Counted from the first letter of the stretch, positions 1 to 5,515 are shown. The stretch is 11,306 nucleotides of DNA from Christensenella sp. UBA4379 (GCA_002391225.1 DGRV01000065.1:49281-60586); one strand, 5' to 3'. Notes: generated from the letters alone by a model not told the origin. Program-made: numbers and translations.

Positions 1-987
1 AACGAGATGGACGGCCCCTGGCAGACCGGGCAGAAGACGGCGTATGAATACGGCCGGATCGCCAACGAGGCCGCCAAGATGATGAAATGGACGGACGACA
101 GCATCGAGCTGGTCGCCTGCGGCTCCTCCTCCAGCGAAATGAAAACCTTCGGGGACTGGGAATACACGGTCCTGAGCGAGTGCTACGACAACGTCGATTA
201 CATCTCTCTCCACCGCTATTACGGGAACCCCTCGAACGACACGGCGGATTTCCTTGCCTCCTCGGTCAACCTGGAGGACTTCATCCGCACCGTCGCCTCC
301 ATCTGCGACGCCGTCAAGGGCAAGAAGCACAGCAAAAAGCGGGTCCTCCTTTCCCTGGACGAGTGGAACGTCTGGTACCACTCCAACCAGCAGGATCAGG
401 ACCTGTACAAGCGGGAGCCCTGGGGCACCGCCCTGCCGCTGCTGGAAGACGTCTACAACTTTGAGGACGCCCTGCTGGTCGGCCTGATGCTGATCACCAT
501 CCTGCGCAACGCGGACCGCGTCAAGATCGCCTGCATGGCCCAGCTGGTCAACGTCATCGCCCCCATCATGACCCGGCCCGGCGGCGGCGCTTGGAAGCAG
601 ACCATCTTCTGGCCGCTGATGCAGGCCAGCCTCTACGGTCGGGGCGAGAGCCTCCTCCCCCAGCTCACCGCCGAAAAGACCGATACCAAGCACTATTCGG
701 ACGTGCCTGTGGTGGACGCCGCGGCGGTCCGGGGGGACGACGGCTCCCTCACCATCTTCGCCGTCAACCGGGACCTTCAGGAAGACGCCGCCCTGACCCT
801 GGACCTGCGCTCCTTCGGCGCGTTCCAAAAGGCGGAGCACTCCGTCCTCCACCACGACGACGTCAAGGCCGTCAACACCGAACTGAACCCGGACAACGTC
901 GCTCCCCGCCAGGCCGACCTCAAACCAGATGCGAAAGAAGTCCTGCTGCCGGCTGCCTCCTGGAATGTAATCAGACTCTATAAATGA
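1..987 (+). CDS. Alpha-L-arabinofuranosidase, GH51 family (3' part, 5' end outside window)
   Basis: This enzyme removes terminal alpha-L-arabinofuranosyl residues from arabinan, arabinoxylan and derived oligosaccharides by a retaining mechanism. The frame is open from base 1, beginning NEMDGPWQ, the GH51 GNEMDGPWQ motif; its Glu (bases 4-6, residue 2 of the fragment) is the expected acid/base. The nucleophile is the Glu of DEWNVWY (bases 361-363, residue 121). The 119-residue spacing equals that of the two catalytic glutamates in the Geobacillus GH51 enzyme. The (beta/alpha)8 barrel continues to about residue 195 (LVNVIAPI, WPLMQASLYGRG), and residues from about 220 to 328 form the C-terminal beta-sandwich ending in SWNVIRLYK. 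About one third of a normal roughly 500-residue protein is missing upstream. GH51 enzymes are often intracellular; the N-terminus is not visible, so location is unknown. Neighbouring hemicellulose genes are probably upstream. ATG at 7 is internal methionine, not the start. Confidence 0.95.
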   Translation, partial: NEMDGPWQTGQKTAYEYGRIANEAAKMMKWTDDSIELVACGSSSSEMKTFGDWEYTVLSECYDNVDYISLHRYYGNPSNDTADFLASSVNLEDFIRTVASICDAVKGKKHSKKRVLLSLDEWNVWYHSNQQDQDLYKREPWGTALPLLEDVYNFEDALLVGLMLITILRNADRVKIACMAQLVNVIAPIMTRPGGGAWKQTIFWPLMQASLYGRGESLLPQLTAEKTDTKHYSDVPVVDAAAVRGDDGSLTIFAVNRDLQEDAALTLDLRSFGAFQKAEHSVLHHDDVKAVNTELNPDNVAPRQADLKPDAKEVLLPAASWNVIRLYK

Positions 988-1030
988 GGTAGGAAGTAGG
1001 AGGGAGAAGGGAGGAGGTAAATGGTCAAGA

Positions 1031-1098
1031 GTGAGGAGTGAGGAGTGAGGAGTTTAGTGGTGGCAAATGCGTAATGCTTAATGCGTAATGCGTAATGT
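1031..1098. repeat. Tandem low-complexity repeats (GAGGAGT and TAATGCG units)
   Basis: Two runs lie side by side: three copies of a GTGAGGAGT-type unit at 1031-1053, and four copies of an ATGCGTA/ATGCTTA-type unit at 1067-1098. A shorter GTGAGGAGTGAGGAGTT copy is at 1264-1280. The same two motifs occur as reverse complement at 3083-3151. The stretch just after the GH51 stop (988-1020) is also a purine run. Nothing in it reads as protein. Confidence 0.8.
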
Positions 1099-1205
1099 TA
1101 TCCAACGAATTGCAGCTCTTCGCTTGAAACAGCTTCTCTCTACCCCCTGCATTTTCGTCTCCCCCACCACCCTTTTCCATGCATCCAGGAAGTCTATAAA
1201 TAAAC

Positions 1206-1254
1206 TCCGCCCGGGAACCGGCTCTAAAGAGCGCAGTTCCCGGGCGGAAGGCTT
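1206..1254 (+). terminator. Hairpin, likely rho-independent terminator
   Basis: Perfect 13-bp arms TCCGCCCGGGAAC (1206-1218) and GTTCCCGGGCGGA (1236-1248) enclose a second small stem GCTCT/AGAGC (1221-1225/1228-1232). The right arm is followed by AGGCTTTT, so the U-run is short and offset. It sits 219 bp after the GH51 stop and may end that transcript. The opposite strand also has a T-rich flank, so it could act in both directions. Confidence 0.55.
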
Positions 1255-1320
1255 TTGGGGAAAGTGAGGAGTGAGGAGTTGAAATTGGTCAAGAAAAAAT
1301 TACGGTCACTTGACAGAGTA

Positions 1321-1590
1321 ATACTGATTTTCACCTAAAACATGTGCAGATGTGGGATGGATTTTGTGTCAGATCAAGGAAGGCATCCGAAAGCGTACCC
1401 GAAGGGACGGATCCCGCCGCGCCCAGTGGGCGATGAAGGCGGGAGAAGTCCCCGTAAGCAAGGCGTTATCAGCCGCGACAGCGACTTAGAACGCCATTGC
1501 GCACGGTGGGCGTAGCCCGTGAGGATGACTGACACAGAGCTGGCGCAAAAGACGCCCACAGATGTGCATGGAGTAGATGAAAATCAGTAT
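1321..1590. mobile_element. 270-bp element with 36-bp imperfect terminal inverted repeats and a structured-RNA-like core
   Basis: The ends are ATACTGATTTTCA (1321-1333) and TGAAAATCAGTAT (1578-1590), a perfect 13-bp inverted pair. Pairing continues imperfectly inward to TGTGGG (1351-1356) and CCCACA (1555-1560), about 28 of 36 positions in all. The interior is dense in nested helices: TGTGTCAG/CTGACACA (1365-1372/1529-1536), CATCC/GGATG (1384-1388/1523-1527), GGGAC/GTCCC (1404-1408/1448-1452), CCCGCC/GGCGGG (1413-1418/1438-1443), CGCCC/GGGCG (1420-1424/1428-1432), GGCGTT/AACGCC (1462-1467/1490-1495), GGGC/GCCC (1508-1511/1515-1518), GGCG/CGCC (1542-1545/1553-1556). This looks like a non-autonomous mobile element, or a mobile non-coding RNA such as the HEARO/OMEGA class. 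That class name is only a suggestion: I could not match a consensus, and HEARO elements are not expected to have such terminal repeats. No convincing protein is encoded. Confidence 0.5.
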
Positions 1591-1635
1591 AAATACAACT
1601 TTGCCTAATTAAACGCAACCGAATATCCCAGGCAT

Positions 1636-1682
1636 TGTGGAAAGGGTGGAAAAGTTCCGTAGACTTTTCCACCCTTTCCACA
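1636..1682. repeat. Perfect 20-bp inverted repeat with 7-nt loop
   Basis: The arms at 1636-1655 (TGTGGAAAGGGTGGAAAAGT) and 1663-1682 are exact reverse complements around the loop TCCGTAG. There is no U-run on either side, so a simple terminator is unlikely. It lies in the non-coding stretch ahead of the LysM peptide gene. It could be a dispersed palindrome or an RNA-processing hairpin; function unknown. Confidence 0.75.
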
Positions 1683-1718
1683 GCAAACGAATGGAACGGC
1701 TCCTCGCGCGTATCATCA

Positions 1719-1745
1719 GGAGACAGAGAACCGTCCCCTGTCTCC
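1719..1745. repeat. GGAGACAG palindromic repeat, copy 1
   Basis: GGAGACAG (1719-1726) and CTGTCTCC (1738-1745) form an 8-bp stem over an 11-nt loop, followed by only TTT. Its 27-nt reverse complement matches the hairpin at 2936-2962 at all but one position, so the two are inverted copies of a dispersed repeat. Weak terminator activity is possible. Confidence 0.7.
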
Positions 1746-1767
1746 TTTGAAGAAAAAAATTATTTTA

Positions 1768-1796
1768 CTGCCACCTTCTGTTTTCCTCCGTATCAA
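1768..1796 (+). promoter_or_regulatory. Possible sigma-A promoter for the LysM peptide gene
   Basis: CTGCCA (1768-1773, four of six matches to TTGACA) and TATCAA (1791-1796, four of six to TATAAT) are separated by 17 nt. Transcription would begin near 1803, which leaves a short leader before a start at 1868 and almost none before the ATG at 1811. The match is weak and rests on position as much as sequence. Confidence 0.35.
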
Positions 1797-1867
1797 ATAG
1801 TGTCCGGGCGATGATGAACGGACACACAAAAAAAGATTACCGCCATGAGCGGAGGATGAAAAGGAAA

Positions 1868-2119
1868 ATGATGAACGCAATGGAACTGAACATGAATGAA
1901 CTGGAACTGGTGAACGGCGGCAGAGCGGTAGCCGGCGGCCTGGCCCATAAGCCCGCGGCGAAAGCCGGATACATCCTGCACAAGATCACCGCGCGGGATA
2001 CCGTGTGGGGACTGTCCCGGAAGTATCACTGCTCCATGGACGCGATCCTGGCGGCGAATCCTTCCATCAAGGATAAGCGGCTGATCCGGACCAACTACTG
2101 GCTGTACATCCCCGCCTGA
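1868..2119 (+). CDS. Small peptide with double-glycine leader and LysM domain
   Basis: The product is 83 residues from the ATG at 1868 (or 82 from the adjacent ATG at 1871). The N-terminus MMNAMELNMNELELVNGG resembles the double-glycine leader of class II bacteriocins and related peptides, with predicted cleavage after the Gly codon ending at 1921 by a C39-peptidase ABC exporter. The 65-residue mature part begins RAVAGG and has one LysM-like domain: YILHKITARDTVWGLSRKY, then AILAANPSI and a final WLYIPA. LysM domains bind the GlcNAc backbone of peptidoglycan or chitin. An upstream in-frame ATG at 1811 would add 19 basic residues, but it has no ribosome site and would push the leader inside. 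GGAGG at 1851-1855 is 12 nt before 1868, a little far; AAGGAA (1861-1866) is closer to 1871. No C39 exporter or immunity gene is adjacent. Leader plus LysM is clear; role as bacteriocin, wall-binding signal or scaffold is open. Confidence 0.8.
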   Translation: MMNAMELNMNELELVNGGRAVAGGLAHKPAAKAGYILHKITARDTVWGLSRKYHCSMDAILAANPSIKDKRLIRTNYWLYIPA

Positions 2120-2182
2120 TTTAGCGCTGAAAGCCCTCGGAAAGGTGAAAAAAGCCGGGAAAGGAAAGAATAGAAATTTCAA

Positions 2183-2212
2183 CTGCCATCCTCCTTTCAC
2201 GCTTCGTATGAA
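2183..2212 (+). promoter_or_regulatory. Possible promoter for the 180-residue secreted protein
   Basis: CTGCCA (2183-2188) and TATGAA (2207-2212) are 18 nt apart. The block 2182-2218 resembles 1767-1802 ahead of the LysM gene: the same ACTGCCA start, then CGTAT, AA and GTG at matching positions. It is weak against the sigma-A consensus and supported mainly by that similarity. Confidence 0.3.
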
Positions 2213-2217
2213 TAAGT

Positions 2218-2269
2218 GCCTGGCGGTAAAGCGCCGGGCGGAAGGAAAATGATCACGCGCTGAAGCGCG
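2218..2269. other. Two small hairpins in the leader of the secreted protein gene
   Basis: GCCTGGCG (2218-2225) pairs with CGCCGGGC (2232-2239) over a 6-nt loop, with one G-U pair. CGCGC (2256-2260) pairs with GCGCG (2265-2269) over a TGAA tetraloop. Neither has a T-run, so they look like 5' leader structure rather than terminators. They are followed by an unstructured purine-rich tract (2270-2325) leading to the ribosome site. Confidence 0.45.
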
Positions 2270-2335
2270 GAAAGAAACAAAGAAACAAAAATAAGAAGAA
2301 AGAAAACAAAGAAAAGAAAGAAGAGGTTATTGAAA

Positions 2336-2878
2336 ATGAAGAAACTGTTTGCTGCTCTGCTGTCCCTGTGCCTGATGCTGACCGGTGTTGCCGCCATCGC
2401 GGAAAACACTGCCGATACTGTTGAACCCACTGTTATCAACATTAGCGATTACGAAGCCAAGATCGCCGCCACTGAAGGCCAGACCGGCAACATCGCCACC
2501 ACCGGGCTGAAGATGTTCGTGCCCGCCGAATTCAAGGATACCAAGCTTTCTGAGGAAGCCGAGGCCAACGGCACCTTCATGATCCTGAAGGTCGATGACA
2601 AGGACGTGGCCGTGACCGCTCAGGTTCTGAAGATCGACATCGAAAAGCTCGCCGCTGTGGCGGCCGCTGACGGTCATAATCCCCTGCCCGTGGTCATCAA
2701 TGGCGTGAAGTACGTCGCGTTCAACCTGGCTGAGAACGGAAAAGTGGCCGCGAACTTCGCCCTGTCCACCACCGATGGCAACACCCTGGTCTTCAGCTTC
2801 GCCTGCACCGAGAACCTGAAGGATGCCTATACCGAAACGTTCAAGATGATGGTTGCTTCCATGCAGCCCGCGAAATAA
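2336..2878 (+). CDS. Secreted protein of unknown function, 180 residues
   Basis: I do not recognise the family. The ATG at 2336 follows AGAGG (2322-2326) by 9 nt; an in-frame TTG at 2330 is a poorer choice. Residues 1-22 form a classical signal peptide: basic MKK, hydrophobic LFAALLSLCLMLTGVAA, then AIA before ENTAD, a likely signal peptidase I site. The lone Cys is too deep in the hydrophobic core for a convincing lipobox. The mature part is about 158 residues, acidic to neutral, with alternating beta-type segments: GLKMFVPAEF, GTFMILKVDDKDVAVTAQVLKID, LPVVINGVKYVAFNL, NTLVFSFACTE, and a final helix TFKMMVASMQPAK. That order resembles small PsbP-like or DUF1795-like alpha/beta folds, but only in outline. 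Strong ribosome site, purine-rich leader and two strong terminators suggest good expression. Confidence 0.85.
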   Translation: MKKLFAALLSLCLMLTGVAAIAENTADTVEPTVINISDYEAKIAATEGQTGNIATTGLKMFVPAEFKDTKLSEEAEANGTFMILKVDDKDVAVTAQVLKIDIEKLAAVAAADGHNPLPVVINGVKYVAFNLAENGKVAANFALSTTDGNTLVFSFACTENLKDAYTETFKMMVASMQPAK

Positions 2879-2892
2879 TCCATGAGGGCCTC

Positions 2893-2924
2893 AAACGCTT
2901 CCCGACAGTTCGGGGAGCGTTTTT
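2893..2924 (+). terminator. Rho-independent terminator after the secreted protein gene
   Basis: AAACGCTTCCCGA (2893-2905) pairs with TCGGGGAGCGTTT (2910-2922) over the loop CAGT, with one G-U pair, and runs into a TTTTT tract ending at 2924. It begins 15 nt after the stop codon at 2878. Confidence 0.9.
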
Positions 2925-2931
2925 CAGAGCT

Positions 2932-2968
2932 AAAAGGAGACAGGGGTCGGTTCTCTGTCTCCTTTTTT
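2932..2968. terminator. GGAGACAG palindrome, copy 2, acting as a likely bidirectional terminator
   Basis: AAAAGGAGACAG (2932-2943) pairs with CTGTCTCCTTTT (2955-2966) over an 11-nt loop, with T-runs on both strands. It is the inverted partner of 1719-1745. It lies between the forward secreted-protein gene and the convergent S41 peptidase gene, so it can terminate both. Confidence 0.7.
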
Positions 2969-3082
2969 CTAGCAGCTGAGAAACGATCTTTTTCAAGCAG
3001 CTGATAACCGACCCCTTTCTCCCCCGGCAAATATTTCTTTCCTAAGGTGAAAAGTTTTGTGAAAACAAAAAAAATGGAAAAA

Positions 3083-3151
3083 ATTACGCATTACGAATTA
3101 CGAATTACGCATTCGCTATGAACTCCTCATTCCTAACTCCTCACTCCTCAC
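3083..3151. repeat. Inverted copies of the TAATGCG and GAGGAGT repeats
   Basis: Positions 3083-3115 hold four AATTACGCATT/ACGAATT-type units and 3122-3151 hold ACTCCTCA units, the reverse complement of the motifs at 1031-1098 and in reversed order. They end just beyond the stop codon of the S41 peptidase gene (3158). No coding potential. Confidence 0.8.
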
Positions 3152-3157
3152 TGACGC

Positions 3158-4936
3158 TCAGTATGCGTTATTAATGATGTTGGTCAGTTTTTCACGGTCG
3201 AAGAAGCTGCTGAGCTTGGTCAGGACGATGTCGGGCTCGACGCCGCGGTCCACGTCGTAGAAGGAACCGTTCTTGACGTAGGCCAGGCGGTTGGCGCCGG
3301 ACATCTGGAAAATGGTTCCCCACGCCGTCGCCATGGACTGCACCAGGCAGCTGCCGCCGCCGGAGGTCCGGCCTACCAGGGTCACCGCCCCGTCGGACTT
3401 GAACGCCCAGGGCACCAGGTTGGCGCAGGAGAAGCTGTAGGGAGAAATCAGGCAGTACAGCTGATAGCGGTAGATCAGCCAGTCTTCCTCGGAGAACTCC
3501 CTGTCCAGGTTGGTGTCCGCCAGGTAGGTGCCGGACACCTGGGCGCCGGTAAAGGTGTCCACGTTGGCCACGGCCGCTTCTCCCAGGAACCAGCTGATCA
3601 CGAACACCGCCGCGTCCGCGTCGCCGCCGCCGTTCAGGCTCAGGTCCAGCACGACGTTTTCCACGGGGCTGTTTTCACGGGTGATCTGGTGATGGGCGTA
3701 GAGCACCAGGGAAATCGTGTCGGTGATGCAGTCCTCGCTGCTCAGATCCAGGTCGTAATAATAAGCGGAGGGATGATTCGCGACAAAGCCGTTAAAGGTA
3801 ACGTAGGCTGTGTTCCCGATTTCCTGATAGGCAGGAAGGCCGTCAGGCGCAAAGGGTTCCAGCGCCGAATGATACGTCCGGCTGACCTTAGTGTCCCTGC
3901 GGGCGGAAATACCGTTTTTCTCCTCGGGCAGCTCGGTTTCAAACCCGGTCATCCAGGAAGGAAAATTGTAGGAGCTGTGCAGATCGTCAAAGTAGAAGTT
4001 GATAAAATCACGCAGGCAGGCGTCCGCCACGGCGGGGTCCGGGCTGAGGAGGCGCTCGTAATATTCGGTCTGCACCATCAGCTCCAGGAAGTCATGGATG
4101 TTGTGAGAATCCTTGAGGCCGTAGAAGCAGTCCATCTCCATGCACAGCTCATAGAAGCCGAACAGAGCCAGCTGAGCGCTTCTTTCGGTCTTGTGGGCCT
4201 TGTAGTACAGTTCGCCCAGTTCGCTGAGCTCCATCGGATCGGCGTCCTCGGATTGGACGAACATTCCCTTCCCGCCCAGGAAGATCGCTTCGTTGTTGCA
4301 GCAGCACACATAATTCCTCTGGATGCAGAAGAACAGGTCGAAGACCGTGTGCAGCGGCATCAGGCATTTCCCATCCTGGAAGGTCATGGGGATCTGATAC
4401 GAGTCCAGCGGGATCACCTTGCTTTCGCCCTTGCGCTCGTTCCTCAGGTCCACCACCCGGGCGACCAGCTCCTGCTGGCCGGTCAGTTCGTTAAAGCCGG
4501 ACAGGCTCACGATGTCCAGGGCGTCCGGCCGCACCGTGCCGAAGGTATCGTAGTTTTCAAAGAGAACCACGGATTCCTCAAAGGAAATCAGCGCATTGGA
4601 CGCGGTCGGCTTGTAGGTCAGAAGGACCTGCTTTTCCTTCTCGTCCAGTTCGGCGGTGTAAAAGTGATTATCGGATCCTTCTTCCATCATAAGCAGGTCC
4701 ATGAGGATCGCCCATTCCATCAGGTCCACGTAAGGCAGGTCGTTCACGCCGTTGGCGTAATAGACCGGCACGCCGGTGTGAACCATGCCAAAGCCTTCAA
4801 TATACATCGGGAGAGCTTTTTCCTCCAGGGTCCAGGGGGCCGTCTTTTCCTGAACCACCGCCGCTTCTCCAAGCGACGGACAGCAGGCCAGGAGCATGGC
4901 AAAGCACAAAAGCAGGCAAAGCGTCCTTTTCATCAT
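3158..4936 (-). CDS. Secreted S41-family serine peptidase (C-terminal-processing/tricorn type)
   Basis: This 592-residue protein should cut peptides outside the membrane with a serine nucleophile. Residues 1-25 are an export signal with the lipobox-like LLACC (Cys18), so it may be a lipoprotein; cleavage near GEA is the alternative. S41 features are in the last third: YVTFNGF (378-384), DLSLNGGG (431-438, the LDLRxNGGG core), SPYSFSCANLVPW (498-510) with Ser503 as likely nucleophile, VGRTSGGGS (521-529), and the closing GVEPDI (565-570). No PDZ domain is apparent. Residues 30-330 are not clearly a known domain; 187-220 (KCLMPLHTVFD, then AIFLGG) look like the copper-amine-oxidase N-terminal-like fold common in Clostridia. 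Start: adjacent ATGs at 4936 and 4933; AAAGGAG lies 5 to 8 nt upstream. The gene is a single transcription unit, convergent with the secreted-protein gene and divergent from the ABC operon. The basic catalytic partner could not be fixed by eye. Confidence 0.88.
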   Translation of the reverse strand: MMKRTLCLLLCFAMLLACCPSLGEAAVVQEKTAPWTLEEKALPMYIEGFGMVHTGVPVYYANGVNDLPYVDLMEWAILMDLLMMEEGSDNHFYTAELDEKEKQVLLTYKPTASNALISFEESVVLFENYDTFGTVRPDALDIVSLSGFNELTGQQELVARVVDLRNERKGESKVIPLDSYQIPMTFQDGKCLMPLHTVFDLFFCIQRNYVCCCNNEAIFLGGKGMFVQSEDADPMELSELGELYYKAHKTERSAQLALFGFYELCMEMDCFYGLKDSHNIHDFLELMVQTEYYERLLSPDPAVADACLRDFINFYFDDLHSSYNFPSWMTGFETELPEEKNGISARRDTKVSRTYHSALEPFAPDGLPAYQEIGNTAYVTFNGFVANHPSAYYYDLDLSSEDCITDTISLVLYAHHQITRENSPVENVVLDLSLNGGGDADAAVFVISWFLGEAAVANVDTFTGAQVSGTYLADTNLDREFSEEDWLIYRYQLYCLISPYSFSCANLVPWAFKSDGAVTLVGRTSGGGSCLVQSMATAWGTIFQMSGANRLAYVKNGSFYDVDRGVEPDIVLTKLSSFFDREKLTNIINNAY

Positions 4937-4966
4937 GTGTCTCCTTTCATTTTCAAAAGGTTTCGT

Positions 4967-4995
4967 ACCTGTTCAGTCATTGACTGAACAGGTAT
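4967..4995. promoter_or_regulatory. Palindrome in the S41 gene leader (operator or leader hairpin)
   Basis: ACCTGTTCAGTCA (4968-4980) and TGACTGAACAGGT (4982-4994) are perfect 13-bp inverted halves around a single T, and T4967/A4995 also pair. It lies 31 bp upstream of the S41 start codon. The near-perfect dyad TGTTCAGTCA/TGACTGAACA would suit a dimeric repressor, or it could fold in mRNA. No T-run follows, so it is not an obvious terminator. No convincing promoter hexamers were seen beside it. Confidence 0.5.
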
Positions 4996-5002
4996 TGGGA
5001 CG

Positions 5003-5017
5003 GGGACTCTGTCCCCT
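5003..5017. repeat. Short GGGGAC palindrome
   Basis: GGGGAC (5003-5008) and GTCCCC (5012-5017) form a 6-bp stem over TCT. The motif GGGGACAGAG on the minus strand recalls part of the GGAGACAG repeats elsewhere in the window, so it may be a degenerate relative. Confidence 0.4.
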
Positions 5018-5071
5018 TCCCACGCTTTCCCCTACGAATTTGCCTCTCGCGTCTTCGACGCTCCCGGGCGG

Positions 5072-5215
5072 CAAATCCGCAAGGTACGCATTTTTGCTCC
5101 CGCAGAAGTGAAAGTGTCTTCTCTTCCAAAGGCATATTCTGCTCCGCAAAAATGCTCCTCGCGGCGTACATGCCGCCGCTGCGGATTTGTAATCAGGGGG
5201 AAGCATCCCCCTGAT
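5072..5215. repeat. Large nested foldback repeat
   Basis: Nested inverted pairs bracket this segment: CAAATCCGCA/TGCGGATTTG (5072-5081/5180-5189), GCATTTTTGC/GCAAAAATGC (5088-5097/5146-5155), GCAGAA/TTCTGC (5102-5107/5137-5142). A further hairpin follows, ATCAGGGGG/CCCCCTGAT (5192-5200/5207-5215). Read on the minus strand, 5215-5146 is a hairpin, then AATCCGCAGC, CATG and ATTTTTGCG, the same order as at 11236-11306. It is a dispersed non-coding repeat, with no credible protein on either strand. The sequence between it and the promoter at 5408 (about 5231-5407) shows only the 8-bp pair TTCCGGCC/GGCCGGAA (5363-5370/5384-5391). Confidence 0.7.
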
Positions 5216-5407
5216 CACCCCCTCCGTCAAATTGCAAACTCTTTTCGATCTCAGGGGACTGAATAGTTGCGAGGTTTCATCAAAAAATTATATCATGATC
5301 AGCCCGGGTGTCAAGCGTGAATTCTCCTATCCGCACAGGAGCATCGGCGAAAAAAACATGGCTTCCGGCCGGACCGGTGAACAGGCCGGAAATTTCTTCC
5401 CATTTCT

Positions 5408-5436
5408 TTGCAAAACGCTGAGCCCTGTGATATAAT
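5408..5436 (+). promoter_or_regulatory. Sigma-A promoter for the ABC transporter operon
   Basis: TTGCAA (5408-5413, four of six) and a perfect TATAAT (5431-5436) are separated by exactly 17 nt. Transcription should start near 5443, giving a leader of about 70 nt before the ATG at 5516. Confidence 0.75.
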
Positions 5437-5501
5437 TGAGCGGCGTGCGGCAAGCCGTTCAAGAGCATGCTTGAATACGGAATATCGCCATTCATGTCCT
5501 C

Positions 5502-5515
5502 AAGGAGGGTGATCC
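5502..5515 (+). promoter_or_regulatory. Extended Shine-Dalgarno site of the ABC ATPase gene
   Basis: AAGGAGGGTGATCC directly precedes ATG 5516. It equals the full complement of the 16S rRNA 3' tail (AAGGAGGTGATCC) with one extra G. GGAGG is 7 nt from the ATG, so this fixes the start and predicts strong initiation. Confidence 0.85.

Noticed and set aside
1031..1098. Possible CRISPR array from the tandem short repeats
   Set aside because: Units are only 7-9 nt and directly abutting, with no spacers of uniform length and no cas genes nearby.
1374..1559. 61-codon minus-strand frame inside the structured 270-bp element
   Set aside because: It follows the base-paired core of the element and has no ribosome site or recognisable domain. 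The helices explain the sequence conservation better than a protein would.
1811..1867. Upstream ATG as start of the LysM peptide
   Set aside because: It has no Shine-Dalgarno site, lies almost at the predicted transcription start, and would add a basic extension in front of a complete double-glycine leader.
3689..4987. Long forward open frame antisense to the S41 peptidase (432 codons)
   Set aside because: It is a shadow of the minus-strand gene: composition is rich in His, Val, Gly and Gln, there are no domains, and it lacks a ribosome site. The opposite strand has clear S41 motifs and a signal peptide.
4973..5230. 85-codon minus-strand frame in the gap upstream of the S41 gene
   Set aside because: It runs through the foldback repeat and the palindrome, starts without a ribosome site, and its sequence is explained by dispersed repeats.
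5363..5391. GC-rich inverted repeat TTCCGGCC/GGCCGGAA as a terminator
   Set aside because: The stem is only 8 bp with a 13-nt loop, the T-rich tracts are offset on both strands, and no gene ends nearby.
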